The notes below the pieces were generated by a model. That model was given only the letters and a program-made list of their open reading frames with translations. It was not told the origin of the DNA and searched no databases. The translations under genes and the position numbers were made by a program. Positions 1-6,220 of a stretch of DNA of 14,948 nucleotides are shown here, piece after piece. Each line of letters begins with the position of its first letter. Position 1 is the stretch's first letter. This DNA is from CAIWXH01 sp964555675 (GTDB taxonomy: Bacteria > Chloroflexota > Chloroflexia > Chloroflexales > Chloroflexaceae): assembly GCA_964555675.1 (NCBI GenBank), contig CAZKTU010000163.1, positions 1 through 14,948 of the forward strand. Reading direction: 5' to 3'.

Positions 1-2
1 CC

Positions 3-407
3 TGTGTGACCTTCAACAACCACGACGAGTCGACCAAGAGCTACGCCTACGGCAAGGCCCACGAGGAGCCGCTGCACGACCTGACCTTCATCCCGCACTA
101 CGAGGAGATGAGCCTCGAGCTGGCCGAGGGCGAGGTGCGCGACGTGCGCCTCCACGACGGCCCGGTGATCCGCCTGCGCAAACTCGGGGCCGACCACGAC
201 CCCGCCGACCGGCTGGCGGCCCTGACCCTGCTCGAGCGAGCGCGGGCGGCCGGCGAGTTCATCACCGGCCTGCTCTACCTCAGCGAGGCCCGTCCGACCC
301 TGGCCGAGACCCTGGGCCTGGCCGACGGCCCCCTGGCCGAGCTGCCCGCCGAGCGGCTACGCCCCGCGCCCGCCACCCTCGCGGCGGTCAATCGCGAGTT
401 TATGTGA
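3..407 (+). CDS. korB: 2-oxoacid:ferredoxin oxidoreductase, beta subunit (C-terminal part)
   Basis: The frame is open from the left edge, so only the last 134 codons are present. The visible start C-V-T-F-N-N-H-D-x-S-T-K-S-Y is the conserved stretch after the thiamine diphosphate domain of KorB-type beta subunits. It is followed by the usual tail: an R-L-H-D-G strand, a D-x-x-D-R-L-A-A-L helix, E-F-I-T-G-L-L-Y, then R-P-T-L-A-E-T-L. The enzyme oxidatively decarboxylates a 2-oxoacid (2-oxoglutarate in KorAB, possibly pyruvate or others) with CoA and ferredoxin in the cytoplasm. The alpha subunit gene is expected just upstream, outside the window. The stop overlaps the Shine-Dalgarno of the next gene, so the two are probably co-translated. 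Family assignment is firm; substrate is inferred. Confidence 0.9.
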   Translation, partial: CVTFNNHDESTKSYAYGKAHEEPLHDLTFIPHYEEMSLELAEGEVRDVRLHDGPVIRLRKLGADHDPADRLAALTLLERARAAGEFITGLLYLSEARPTLAETLGLADGPLAELPAERLRPAPATLAAVNREFM

Positions 408-412
408 GGAGG
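407..412 (+). promoter_or_regulatory. Shine-Dalgarno AGGAGG of the selenoprotein gene
   Basis: A perfect AGGAGG begins on the last base of the korB stop codon and lies 5 nt before the GTG at 418. It fixes the start of the following gene in the frame that carries the in-frame TGA, and suggests translational coupling with korB. Confidence 0.85.
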
Positions 413-417
413 TGCCT

Positions 418-669
418 GTGAAGATCACGATCGAGTTCTGCATCAAGTGAAACTACACCCAGCGTGCCGCCAGTCTGGCGGAGGAGCTGGTGAGCGCCCT
501 GCGGGTCGCGGGCACGTCCCCGATCAAAGAGGTGCGCCTGATCACCTCGGACGGCGGGCGCTTCGAGGTCTCGATCGACGACGTGCTGGTCTTCTCGAAG
601 CTGGCCTCGCGCCGGCACCCGCAGCTCGATGAGATTGTCGCCCTGGTCAGGCAGCGCCTCGGTCCGTGA
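418..669 (+). CDS. SelW-like (Rdx family) selenoprotein, TGA at 448-450 read as selenocysteine
   Basis: Translation from GTG 418 gives 83 residues with one internal TGA at codon 11 and a final TGA at 667-669. Residues 5-13 read I-E-F-C-I-K-U-N-Y, which matches the C-x-x-U/C-x-x-C redox motif of the Rdx (SelW/SelT/SelH) family. The rest continues without a break as that family: a helix R-A-A-S-L-A-E-E-L, a strand, then G-G-R-F-E-V-S-I-D-D-V-L-V-F-S-K-L near residues 43-60, and a last helix. Length is normal for bacterial SelW-like proteins (about 80-95). Family members have a thioredoxin-like fold and are thought to act in thiol redox; the partner here is unknown. The strong SD, the coupling to korB and a SECIS-like hairpin support recoding. 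The alternative is a Cys-to-stop mutation or sequencing error. The host's selB/selA/selC/selD genes cannot be checked here. Confidence 0.85.
456..492 (+). promoter_or_regulatory. Candidate bacterial SECIS element
   Basis: Downstream of the TGA, CCGCCA (467-472) pairs perfectly with TGGCGG (476-481) around the triloop GTC. An outer stem forms between CCAGC (459-463) and GCTGG (486-490), possibly extended to 456/492, with an asymmetric internal loop between them. The first loop base is G, with GU at the loop start, 22 nt after the TGA. This fits the known bacterial SECIS pattern: small apical loop, early G, about 16-37 nt from the UGA. SelB binding is inferred, not shown. Confidence 0.65.
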
Positions 670-694
670 GCCGGGGCGGTCTCAGGGCACGCTG

Positions 695-1630
695 CTACAG
701 CCCAACGACCCCGTTGGGGGCGTACGGCGTCAGGGGCAGCAGGTCGGGGTCGCTCAGGTTGAGCCGGGCCGGCTGGGGCGAGAGCAGCATGGGCACGCCG
801 AGGGCGCGCAGCCATTCGTCGTCGTCGGCGGCCTCGGCGGGCCTGGGGCCGGCCCTGTCGGTGATCACGGCCAGCTCGCAGCGCTCGAAGGGCAGGCCGC
901 GCCGCAGGATGGCGCCCGTGGACAGGCCGACCACGATGGCCTCGGCCGCGGGGTCGGCGAGGAGGGCCCGCACCTCGTCGAAGCCGGCCCCGTCGAGGAC
1001 CCGCGCCTGCACGCCGGTCTCGGCCAGCTGGGCGGCATAGTGGGCCACGGCGGCGGCTCGCCCCCGCTCGCCGGTGACGGCGACCACCGGGATGGCGCCC
1101 AGACGCTCCCAAGGCGGGGCGGGGCGCGCGGCCCCGCGCTCGCGCAGCGCAGCCGGCGTCAGGCGCCACCCCCGCGCGCCGTAGCCGAGCTGCACCGCCC
1201 CATCGGCGTCGGCGAAGGCGGGGAGGCCGCGCTGGCGCGCCTCGGCGATCAGTTGCAGGGCGGCCACGGGGGTGGCCTCGGCCCTGCGGCGGGCCTGGAG
1301 TTCGGCCAGGGGTCCGTCGGGGTCCCACTCCTCGTCGCCCAGGATCTCGGCGTTCATGCCCGCGGCCACATACGCGCAGAGGGCCGCGCCGACGGCGGGG
1401 GCCTCGGTGCTGAAGAGGGCCGAGACGAGCTGGCCGGCGCCGGCGGGGCGGGCCTCGACGGTGAGGTGGGCCAGGCCCAGGCCGATGGACTGGGCGCCGT
1501 CCTTGAGGGCCGCCCGCAGGCGCGCCGAGCGGTCGCGGTCACACAGGGCCCGCATCAGCACGCCCGGGGCGGGCCCGAAGATGTGCGGGCCGTCGTAGGC
1601 GAAGAGCTGCACAATATGGATCGGCGTCAT
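695..1630 (-). CDS. Reduced cyanophycin-synthetase-like protein (N-domain plus degenerate Mur-ligase-like domain)
   Basis: The 311-residue product looks like the N-terminal domain of cyanophycin synthetase (residues about 1-160; Y-D-G-P-H-I-F-G-P at 12-20, V-Q-L-G-Y-G at 146-151). It is joined directly to part of the Mur-ligase-like domain (about 178-260; V-V-A-V-T-G-E-R-G, then I-L-R-R-G-L-P-F-E-R-C-E-L-A-V-I-T-D at 241-258). The latter stretch closely resembles CphA. The ATP-grasp domain normally between them is absent, and so is the Mur C-terminal part. The P-loop G-T-N-G-K-T-T is replaced by G-E-R-G-R-A-A at 187-193, so ATP-dependent ligation is unlikely. It may be a non-catalytic relative with a binding or regulatory role. 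ATG 1630 is preferred over ATG 1639, because 1639 lies inside the -10 box and 1630 sits 7 nt after it. The gene is convergent with the selenoprotein gene and divergent from the methyltransferase gene. Confidence 0.6.
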   Translation of the reverse strand: MTPIHIVQLFAYDGPHIFGPAPGVLMRALCDRDRSARLRAALKDGAQSIGLGLAHLTVEARPAGAGQLVSALFSTEAPAVGAALCAYVAAGMNAEILGDEEWDPDGPLAELQARRRAEATPVAALQLIAEARQRGLPAFADADGAVQLGYGARGWRLTPAALRERGAARPAPPWERLGAIPVVAVTGERGRAAAVAHYAAQLAETGVQARVLDGAGFDEVRALLADPAAEAIVVGLSTGAILRRGLPFERCELAVITDRAGPRPAEAADDDEWLRALGVPMLLSPQPARLNLSDPDLLPLTPYAPNGVVGL

Positions 1631-1637
1631 AGCCGCC

Positions 1638-1643
1638 ATGATA
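1638..1643 (-). promoter_or_regulatory. -10 box TATCAT for the CphA-like gene (near-leaderless)
   Basis: On the minus strand GG-TATCAT ends exactly 7 nt before the ATG at 1630, the same spacing as at the leaderless gene at 12796. No convincing -35 is seen. The same GGTATCATG word precedes the S41 peptidase gene at 4977-4982. Confidence 0.5.
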
Positions 1644-1647
1644 CCAG

Positions 1648-2316
1648 ATGAGCGACGCGAGCGAGCTACACGCCCCCCACCTGGCCCTGCTGCGGGCCGC
1701 CCTCGCCGCGGCGAGCCCGCCGGGCGCCCGCGTGGCCGCCGACCTGGGGTGCGGCGCGGGCGCCAAGACGCCCTGGCTGGCCGCGTGCTGCGCGCCCGGG
1801 GCCCTGGTGCTGGGGCTGGACCTCGACCGGGCCGCCCTGAGGCGCGCCCGCGCCGGCAGCGCCGCGGGGGCGTGGCTGGCCGCCGACGCCCAGAGGCTGC
1901 CGCTGCGCGCCGGCGTCCTCGACCTGATCTGGTGCGTGGCCGCCCTCGGGCTGTTCGCCGACCAGGGGCTGGCGCTGCGCGAGGCGGCCGCGGCCCTGGC
2001 CCCCGGCGGGGCCCTGGTGGTGGCGACAGCGAGCGAGCGCTGGGTCAGGCCGCGGCGCTGGGCGCCCGGGGCTGTCGCGGGGCTGCGCGGCGCATCCGCG
2101 GCGCCGGCCGACGACCTGGGGGCCGACCTGGGCGCAGCGCTGGAGGCCGCGGGGCTGCGCCAGGCGAGCCTGGCGGCCTACCTGCTCGACCCGCCCGGCC
2201 TCGACCCGGCGGCGGCGCAGCTGCCCCTGGCCGAGCTCGCCCCGGCCGAGCCCCTGGAGGTGGGCGAGCCCGAGCCCCTGCCGGTGCTGCTGGTGGCCGT
2301 GGGGCGCCGAGGGTAG
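1648..2316 (+). CDS. Class I SAM-dependent methyltransferase
   Basis: This 222-residue protein has the Methyltransf_11 layout. Motif I is A-D-L-G-C-G-A-G-A (31-39). The acidic residue after strand 2 is in L-D-L-D (57-60), and the A-A-D-A-Q-R-L-P-L motif is at 78-86. D-L-I-W-C-V-A-A-L is at 92-100, and the post-strand-5 segment L-A-P-G-G-A-L-V-V is at 117-125. This fold binds S-adenosylmethionine. The C-terminal third is Ala/Leu/Pro-rich and shows no substrate motif, so the acceptor is unknown. It starts 17 bp from the divergent CphA-like gene, so the two share one control region. No clear Shine-Dalgarno precedes the ATG; a short or missing leader is possible. Confidence 0.8.
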   Translation: MSDASELHAPHLALLRAALAAASPPGARVAADLGCGAGAKTPWLAACCAPGALVLGLDLDRAALRRARAGSAAGAWLAADAQRLPLRAGVLDLIWCVAALGLFADQGLALREAAAALAPGGALVVATASERWVRPRRWAPGAVAGLRGASAAPADDLGADLGAALEAAGLRQASLAAYLLDPPGLDPAAAQLPLAELAPAEPLEVGEPEPLPVLLVAVGRRG

Positions 2317-2333
2317 ATGCGCCGTCGGTGCGG

Positions 2334-2339
2334 TATACT
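2334..2339 (+). promoter_or_regulatory. -10 box TATACT of the hypothetical gene
   Basis: TATACT lies 32 nt before the ATG at 2372, after the methyltransferase stop. No good -35 hexamer is found 16-18 nt upstream, so an activator may be needed. The start has a separate SD, GGAGGG at 2363-2368. Confidence 0.5.
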
Positions 2340-2371
2340 GTGCGCACACTCACAGGCAACATGGAGGGACT

Positions 2372-2845
2372 ATGGCCGGCGAGAACGAGGCGGGCGTGGT
2401 CTGGTACGAGGGGCTGGGCTTCGATATCGGGGCGCGGGTGCTGATCGTGGGCGAGGCCGAGCGCGCCGAGGCGCAGGCGTCGGCGGGCGCCGTCGTCGGC
2501 TTCGACGCCAGCGGGCCGCGCCCGGGCGAGAGCTTCATCAGAGTGCTGGTGCAGCCGGACGGGCGCGGCCCGGCGATCGTGGCCCTGCCGCCGGCGGCCC
2601 TGGCCCCCGAGAGCAGCTCAGAGCTCGCCGGGCTGGCCCGCACGGTCATGGCCGGCCTCCAGCAGCAGGTTCACCCCAAGAGCTTCGTGTCTCTGCTGGA
2701 GTGGCTGGCGGGCGAGAAGGGGCGGGCCCTGGCGGCCGACCCCGACATTCGCAGGCAGCGGGTCCGCGTGGGCAGCCTGACAATGCCGGGCCTGGTCTTC
2801 CCCGAGCTGGTCGAGTTGGCCGCCGAGCGGCTCGCCGCGCGCTAG
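2372..2845 (+). CDS. Hypothetical protein, 157 aa
   Basis: I do not recognise this protein. It begins after SD GGAGGG (3 nt gap) and has its own -10 box. It has no signal peptide or membrane segment, so it is probably cytoplasmic. The first half (about 1-75) looks like beta strands with turns (V-V-W-Y-E-G-L-G-F-D-I-G-A-R-V-L-I-V-G). The second half is mostly helical, with a basic segment R-R-Q-R-V-R-V near 126-132 and a C-terminal E-L-V-E-L-A-A-E-R-L helix. Codon use matches the neighbours, which argues for a real native gene. It is followed by a perfect hairpin and faces the MOSC gene. Confidence 0.7.
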   Translation: MAGENEAGVVWYEGLGFDIGARVLIVGEAERAEAQASAGAVVGFDASGPRPGESFIRVLVQPDGRGPAIVALPPAALAPESSSELAGLARTVMAGLQQQVHPKSFVSLLEWLAGEKGRALAADPDIRRQRVRVGSLTMPGLVFPELVELAAERLAAR

Positions 2846-2867
2846 GCTTTCACACCACGAGGCAGGC

Positions 2868-2888
2868 GTGGAGGGCCTGGCCCTCCAC
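2868..2888. terminator. Hairpin between convergent genes, probable bidirectional terminator
   Basis: GTGGAGGGCC pairs perfectly with GGCCCTCCAC around one T (in practice an 8-bp stem with a 5-nt loop). It lies between the hypothetical gene (+) and the MOSC gene (-). There is no U-run on either side, so efficiency is uncertain. Its core resembles the hairpin at 10426-10450. Confidence 0.6.
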
Positions 2889-2941
2889 CTCCATCCCTTG
2901 CTGGGCCAGAGGCCACGTACCTCGCCGCTACGAAGCGTGTC

Positions 2942-3424
2942 TCAGGCGGGCAGGTGGGTCACGCGGTCGCCCACGCGGACGACGCCCTCGCTGAGGACGC
3001 GGGCGTAGAGGCGGCTCCAGCCGGGGTGGAGCTTCTGCGAGATGCGCTTGAACGAGCCCTCGACGAAGGACGCTTCGATATTGCTGCAGGGCGCCGCGAA
3101 GCCGGTGATCTCGAGCTCGATCCACTCGCCGATCAAGAGGCGGTCGCCCACGCGCAGGTGCGACCAGTCGAGGCCGGCCACGGTGAGGTTCTCGCCCGTG
3201 GCGCCGGCGCTGATCGGGTGGCCCTCGGCGCGCAGGGCGGCGATGCGCTCGGCGGCGTAGAGCGAGACGGCCCGCTCGGGGCCGCCGTGGAAGCGGCGGT
3301 CGCGCTGCTTGTCGCCGGCGACGCCCTGGGTGGTCACCTCGGCGCTGGGGACGGCATACTTGGGGACGCCGCCCCGCGGGTTGACATTAATCTGGGCCAC
3401 CTGCCCTATCTCTGCTGTCGACAC
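2942..3424 (-). CDS. MOSC domain protein
   Basis: The 160-residue protein covers one full MOSC domain. It shows G-G-V-P-K (18-22), G-D-K-Q-R-D-R-R-F-H-G-G-P (37-49), the A-V-S-L-Y strand (52-56), G-A-T-G-E-N-L-T (74-81), the conserved cysteine in A-P-C (113), and an ending G-V-V-R-V-G-D-R-V. MOSC domains bind molybdenum cofactor or a sulfur on the conserved Cys and are found in Moco sulfurases and in YiiM/YuaD-type detoxifying enzymes such as 6-N-hydroxylaminopurine reductases. Which role applies cannot be said. The start is GTG 3424, with SD AGAGGAG at 3432-3438. The S41 gene ends 36 bp upstream on the same strand, so the two may be co-transcribed. Confidence 0.88.
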   Translation of the reverse strand: MSTAEIGQVAQINVNPRGGVPKYAVPSAEVTTQGVAGDKQRDRRFHGGPERAVSLYAAERIAALRAEGHPISAGATGENLTVAGLDWSHLRVGDRLLIGEWIELEITGFAAPCSNIEASFVEGSFKRISQKLHPGWSRLYARVLSEGVVRVGDRVTHLPA

Positions 3425-3460
3425 GCCTGCGCTCCTCTGGTCGGGCTGCTCAGCCCAAGG

Positions 3461-4936
3461 CTACTGCTGCGAGCCCGCGCCCCCGGCGGGGGCGAGGCCG
3501 AGCTCCTCGACGGCCGCCAGGATCTGGGGGTCGTCGTCGGGCGGGAAGAGCCACCACTCGGCGTCGACGTAGCGGTCGGGGATGACCCCTCGGCCCTCGA
3601 TCAGGGTGCCGTCGGGCAGCTTGTAGGCGACCTGGGCGATCAGCAGGCGCGAGCCGTCGTCGAAGGAGTAGCTGTAGAGGTTCTCGGTGTTGCCGGCGCT
3701 GGGCAGGCCCACGACGCGAGCCCGCCCGAGGACCTGCATCCCGGCGGCGAACATCTCGGCGGCGCTGGCCGAGTCGGGGCCGACCAGGACGGCCACTGGC
3801 ACATCGGCCAGGCCCGGAATGGTCTGCCCGCCGGGGATGGCCTGCTCTTCGTTGATGCTGCGGCCGCTGGTGCTGCCGATGCTGCCCCCGTCGTGGAAGA
3901 GGGCGATGGTGTTGCGCATCAGGTGGACGTAGCCGCCCGAGTTGCTGCGCACATCAAGAACCAGGCCAAGGAGCGGCCCCTCGCCCAGCAGAGCCTCGAC
4001 TGCGCTGCGCACCTCTTTATCGAGGTCCTCGACATAGAAGCTGGGGATCTCGATCACGCCGACCGCCGTATCGGGCAGCCTGCGGGCCCGCACCTGGTTG
4101 AAGGCGTCGAGGGCTACGGGCTCGCGGATGACCACCACCTCGCGGGGGGCGTCCGAGCCGCTGCGCACCGTCAGGGTGACGGGGGTGCCCGGCTCGCCGC
4201 GGACGGCCCCGATTGGGCCGGCGGGGCCGAAGGCGGCGCTGTCGAGGAAGCCGATCCCGTTGATCGCCACGATCACATCGCGGGGCTGGAGGCCGGCGCG
4301 GGCGGCGGGGCCGTCAGGCACCAGGCCGGTGATCAGGCCGCCGTCGGCGACGTTGCGGATCTGGGCGCCGATGCCGCCGTAGCGCAGGTCGCCCTTGAAC
4401 TCGGCCTGCTGCTCGGCGACCTCCTGGGGCGACTCGAAGCGCGAGTGGTCGTCGCCGAGGCGCGCCACCAGCTCGCGCATCAGGCCGTAGAAGGCGGCCG
4501 GGTCGGTCGCCGCAGCGATGCGGGGCGCGAACTCGTCTCTGACGGCCTGCCAATCGACGCCCCTGTAGTCCTCGTAGACATAGTTGTCGCGCACAATCGC
4601 CCAGACGCGCTCGAAGATCTCCTGGCGCTCGGAGTCGCCGACTGCGGGCAGGGTGGGCGTGGGCGCGAGCGGCTCGAAGGTGGCCGTGGGCGGCGCGGGC
4701 GAGGGGCTGGGGGCGAGGGTGGGGCTAGGGGCGAGGGTGGGCTCGGTCGTGGGGCTGGGGGCGAAGGTGGGCGGCGCAGGGCTGGGGCTGGGGACGCTCG
4801 CCGCGGCGGGGCGTGGGGTGGCCGATGGCGCCGGCGTGGCACTCGGCGCGAGGGCGGCCGACCAGGGCAGGTTGGCACAGGCGGCGAGGACGAAGGCGGT
4901 GATACACAGCACGAGGCTGCGACGAAGCTGCTTCAT
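3461..4936 (-). CDS. Lipoprotein S41 family peptidase with PDZ domain
   Basis: From ATG 4936 the protein has 491 residues. K-Q-L-R-R, a hydrophobic core and lipobox L-A-A-C (Cys20) mark a lipoprotein on the outer face of the membrane. Residues about 27-99 are a Pro/Ser/Thr spacer with six-residue repeats. Then come an N-terminal helical domain (about 100-175, with G-D-D-H-S, His164), a PDZ domain (about 180-275) and the S41 core (about 285-460). The core has D-S-A-S-A-A-E with the expected nucleophile Ser391. CtpA enzymes have Lys 25 residues later; here that place is Asn416 in S-A-G-N-T-E-N, and a Glu447 in L-I-E-G-R-G-V-x-P-D is present. This suggests a tricorn/IRBP-like Ser-His-Glu arrangement rather than a Ser-Lys dyad. 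The longer reading from 5017 is rejected because it would bury the signal peptide. No SD is seen before 4936. Confidence 0.85.
   Translation of the reverse strand: MKQLRRSLVLCITAFVLAACANLPWSAALAPSATPAPSATPRPAAASVPSPSPAPPTFAPSPTTEPTLAPSPTLAPSPSPAPPTATFEPLAPTPTLPAVGDSERQEIFERVWAIVRDNYVYEDYRGVDWQAVRDEFAPRIAAATDPAAFYGLMRELVARLGDDHSRFESPQEVAEQQAEFKGDLRYGGIGAQIRNVADGGLITGLVPDGPAARAGLQPRDVIVAINGIGFLDSAAFGPAGPIGAVRGEPGTPVTLTVRSGSDAPREVVVIREPVALDAFNQVRARRLPDTAVGVIEIPSFYVEDLDKEVRSAVEALLGEGPLLGLVLDVRSNSGGYVHLMRNTIALFHDGGSIGSTSGRSINEEQAIPGGQTIPGLADVPVAVLVGPDSASAAEMFAAGMQVLGRARVVGLPSAGNTENLYSYSFDDGSRLLIAQVAYKLPDGTLIEGRGVIPDRYVDAEWWLFPPDDDPQILAAVEELGLAPAGGAGSQQ
4703..4768. repeat. 18-bp G-rich tandem units in the S41 spacer
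   Basis: Units starting at 4703, 4721 and 4751 differ by one or two bases and encode T-(L/F)-A-P-S-P on the minus strand. G-runs on the plus strand (the template strand) could form a G-quadruplex. Copy number probably varies between strains, as in other Pro/Ser/Thr wall spacers. Confidence 0.6.
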
Positions 4937-4976
4937 TGGAGGTGAATGGGGTAGTTGCCCGGGTATCGATGCAGAC

Positions 4977-4982
4977 ATGATA
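4977..4982 (-). promoter_or_regulatory. -10 box TATCAT of the S41 peptidase gene
   Basis: The minus-strand word GG-TATCAT-G is identical to that at the CphA-like gene. It would start transcription about 33 nt before the ATG at 4936. The surrounding 4981-5040 stretch is clearly more AT-rich than the genes and is shared with the divergent aminotransferase gene, for which I could not assign a confident promoter. Confidence 0.45.
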
Positions 4983-5049
4983 CCATTCATTCGTAGCGTG
5001 TGATTACCAATTGGCATAGATTCTGCTAAGAAAGAAAGTTTCGGCCGCC

Positions 5050-6213
5050 ATGAGCACCCTGCCAGACCTGCAGCTCGCCCTGCGCCCCGAGATCGTCGAG
5101 TTCGGCTGGGGCCACCCTGCGCCCGAGCTCCTGCCGGTGGACGCGATCGCCGCGGCCTCGGCCGAGGCCCTGAGCCTGTACGGGCGCTCGGCCCTGGCCT
5201 ACGGGGCCGAGCAGGGCCCCGGGCGCCTGATCGAGGCCGTGCGCGCGCGTCTGGGGCGCCTGGAGGGCGTGACGCCGCCCGCGGAGGCGCTGATGATCAC
5301 TGGCGGCAACTCACAGGCCCTCGACATGCTCTGCGCCCAGCTCAGCCGCCCCGGCGACGTGGTCCTGGTCGAGGCGCCGACCTATCACCTGGCCCTGCGC
5401 ATCTTTCGGGATCGCAAGCTGCGTCTGGTGGCCGTCCCCGGCGACGCCCAAGGCATGCAGGTCGAGCAGGCCGCGGCCAAACTCGCCGCGCTGCGCGCGC
5501 GGGGCGAGCGGGTGGCCTTTCTGTATATTGTCGCCAGCTTCGGCAATCCGAGCGGGCTGAGCCTCGCGCCCGAGCGGCGCCAGGCCCTGGCGGATCTGGC
5601 CCGGAGCGAGGGGCTGCCGGTGCTCGAGGACGAGGCCTACGGCGAGCTCTGGTACGAGACGCCGCCGCCCCCGCCCGTCTACAACCTGCTGCCGGGGGGG
5701 CCGATCACGCGCCTGGGCAGCTATGCCAAGGTCATGGCGCCGGGCCTACGCCTGGGCTGGATGCTGGCCGACCCGGCCCTGGTACAGCGCTGCGTCGGCT
5801 CGGGCCTGCTCGACAGCGGGGGGTGCGTGAACCACTACACCGCCCACGTCGTGGCCAGCATGGTCGCGGGCGGCCATCTGGACAGCCACCTGGAGCGCAT
5901 CCGTGCCGCCTGGCGCGAGCGCCGTGATGCGCTGTTGGAGGCCATGGCCCAACATCTGCCGGCGGGCTGTGTGTGGAGCGCGCCCCAGGGCGGCTACTTC
6001 GTCTGGGTGGCCCTGCCGCCGGGCCTGGACGCGGCGGCCCTGTTGCCCGCCGCCGAGGCCGCGGGGGTCAGCTACCTGCCTGGCGAGCGCTTCTTCGCCG
6101 AGGGGGGCGGCCAGGGCTTCCTGCGCCTCTCGTTCAGCCTGCTGGCGCCCGCCGAGCTCGCCGAGGGGGTGCGGCGCCTGGGGGCGGTGATGAGGCGGGC
6201 CCTGGTGGTATAA
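5050..6213 (+). CDS. PLP-dependent aminotransferase, class I/II (2-aminoadipate transaminase/MocR-domain type)
   Basis: The protein of 387 residues has the full fold type I pattern. I-T-G-G-N-S-Q-A-L is at 83-91 (phosphate/ring contact), E-A-P-T-Y at 108-112 and F-G-N-P-S-G at 164-169 (Asn166). E-D-E-A-Y-G-E-L is at 193-200, with Asp194 for the PLP nitrogen and Tyr197. The Schiff-base Lys227 is in S-Y-A-K-V-M-A-P-G-L-R-L-G-W with Arg234. The motif set matches LysN/2-aminoadipate transaminases and the aminotransferase half of MocR regulators. No DNA-binding wHTH domain is present, so it is a stand-alone enzyme. Substrate is uncertain: aromatic, branched-chain or 2-aminoadipate are all possible. 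No SD precedes ATG 5050. The stop codon overlaps the rnpB -10 box. Confidence 0.88.
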   Translation: MSTLPDLQLALRPEIVEFGWGHPAPELLPVDAIAAASAEALSLYGRSALAYGAEQGPGRLIEAVRARLGRLEGVTPPAEALMITGGNSQALDMLCAQLSRPGDVVLVEAPTYHLALRIFRDRKLRLVAVPGDAQGMQVEQAAAKLAALRARGERVAFLYIVASFGNPSGLSLAPERRQALADLARSEGLPVLEDEAYGELWYETPPPPPVYNLLPGGPITRLGSYAKVMAPGLRLGWMLADPALVQRCVGSGLLDSGGCVNHYTAHVVASMVAGGHLDSHLERIRAAWRERRDALLEAMAQHLPAGCVWSAPQGGYFVWVALPPGLDAAALLPAAEAAGVSYLPGERFFAEGGGQGFLRLSFSLLAPAELAEGVRRLGAVMRRALVV

Positions 6214-6214
6214 T
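6187..6214 (+). promoter_or_regulatory. rnpB promoter (GTGATG - 16 nt - TATAAT)
   Basis: A consensus TATAAT at 6209-6214 contains the TAA stop of the aminotransferase gene. The -35 is weak (GTGATG at 6187-6192). Predicted transcription start is near 6221, a few bases before the P1 helix of RNase P RNA. Confidence 0.7.
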
Positions 6215-6220
6215 AGCGGG

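Noticed and set aside
448..450. TGA as a nonsense mutation (pseudogene)
   Set aside because: Exact position in C-x-x-U, intact downstream frame and a SECIS-like hairpin make recoding more likely, though host sel genes were not seen.
447..632. A 61-residue plus-strand ORF starting at the TGA region
   Set aside because: Other frame of the selenoprotein gene; no SD and no family pattern.
1631..1639. ATG 1639 as start of the CphA-like gene
   Set aside because: It lies within the -10 box TATCAT; the family-like part begins at M-T-P-I-H at 1630.
2954..4945. A 663-residue plus-strand ORF
   Set aside because: Antisense of the MOSC and S41 genes, whose motifs are unmistakable; the composition is G/A/V/D-rich shadow.
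4937..5017. Longer S41 start at 5017 or ATG 4979
   Set aside because: The extra residues precede a typical lipoprotein signal peptide and overlap the promoter.
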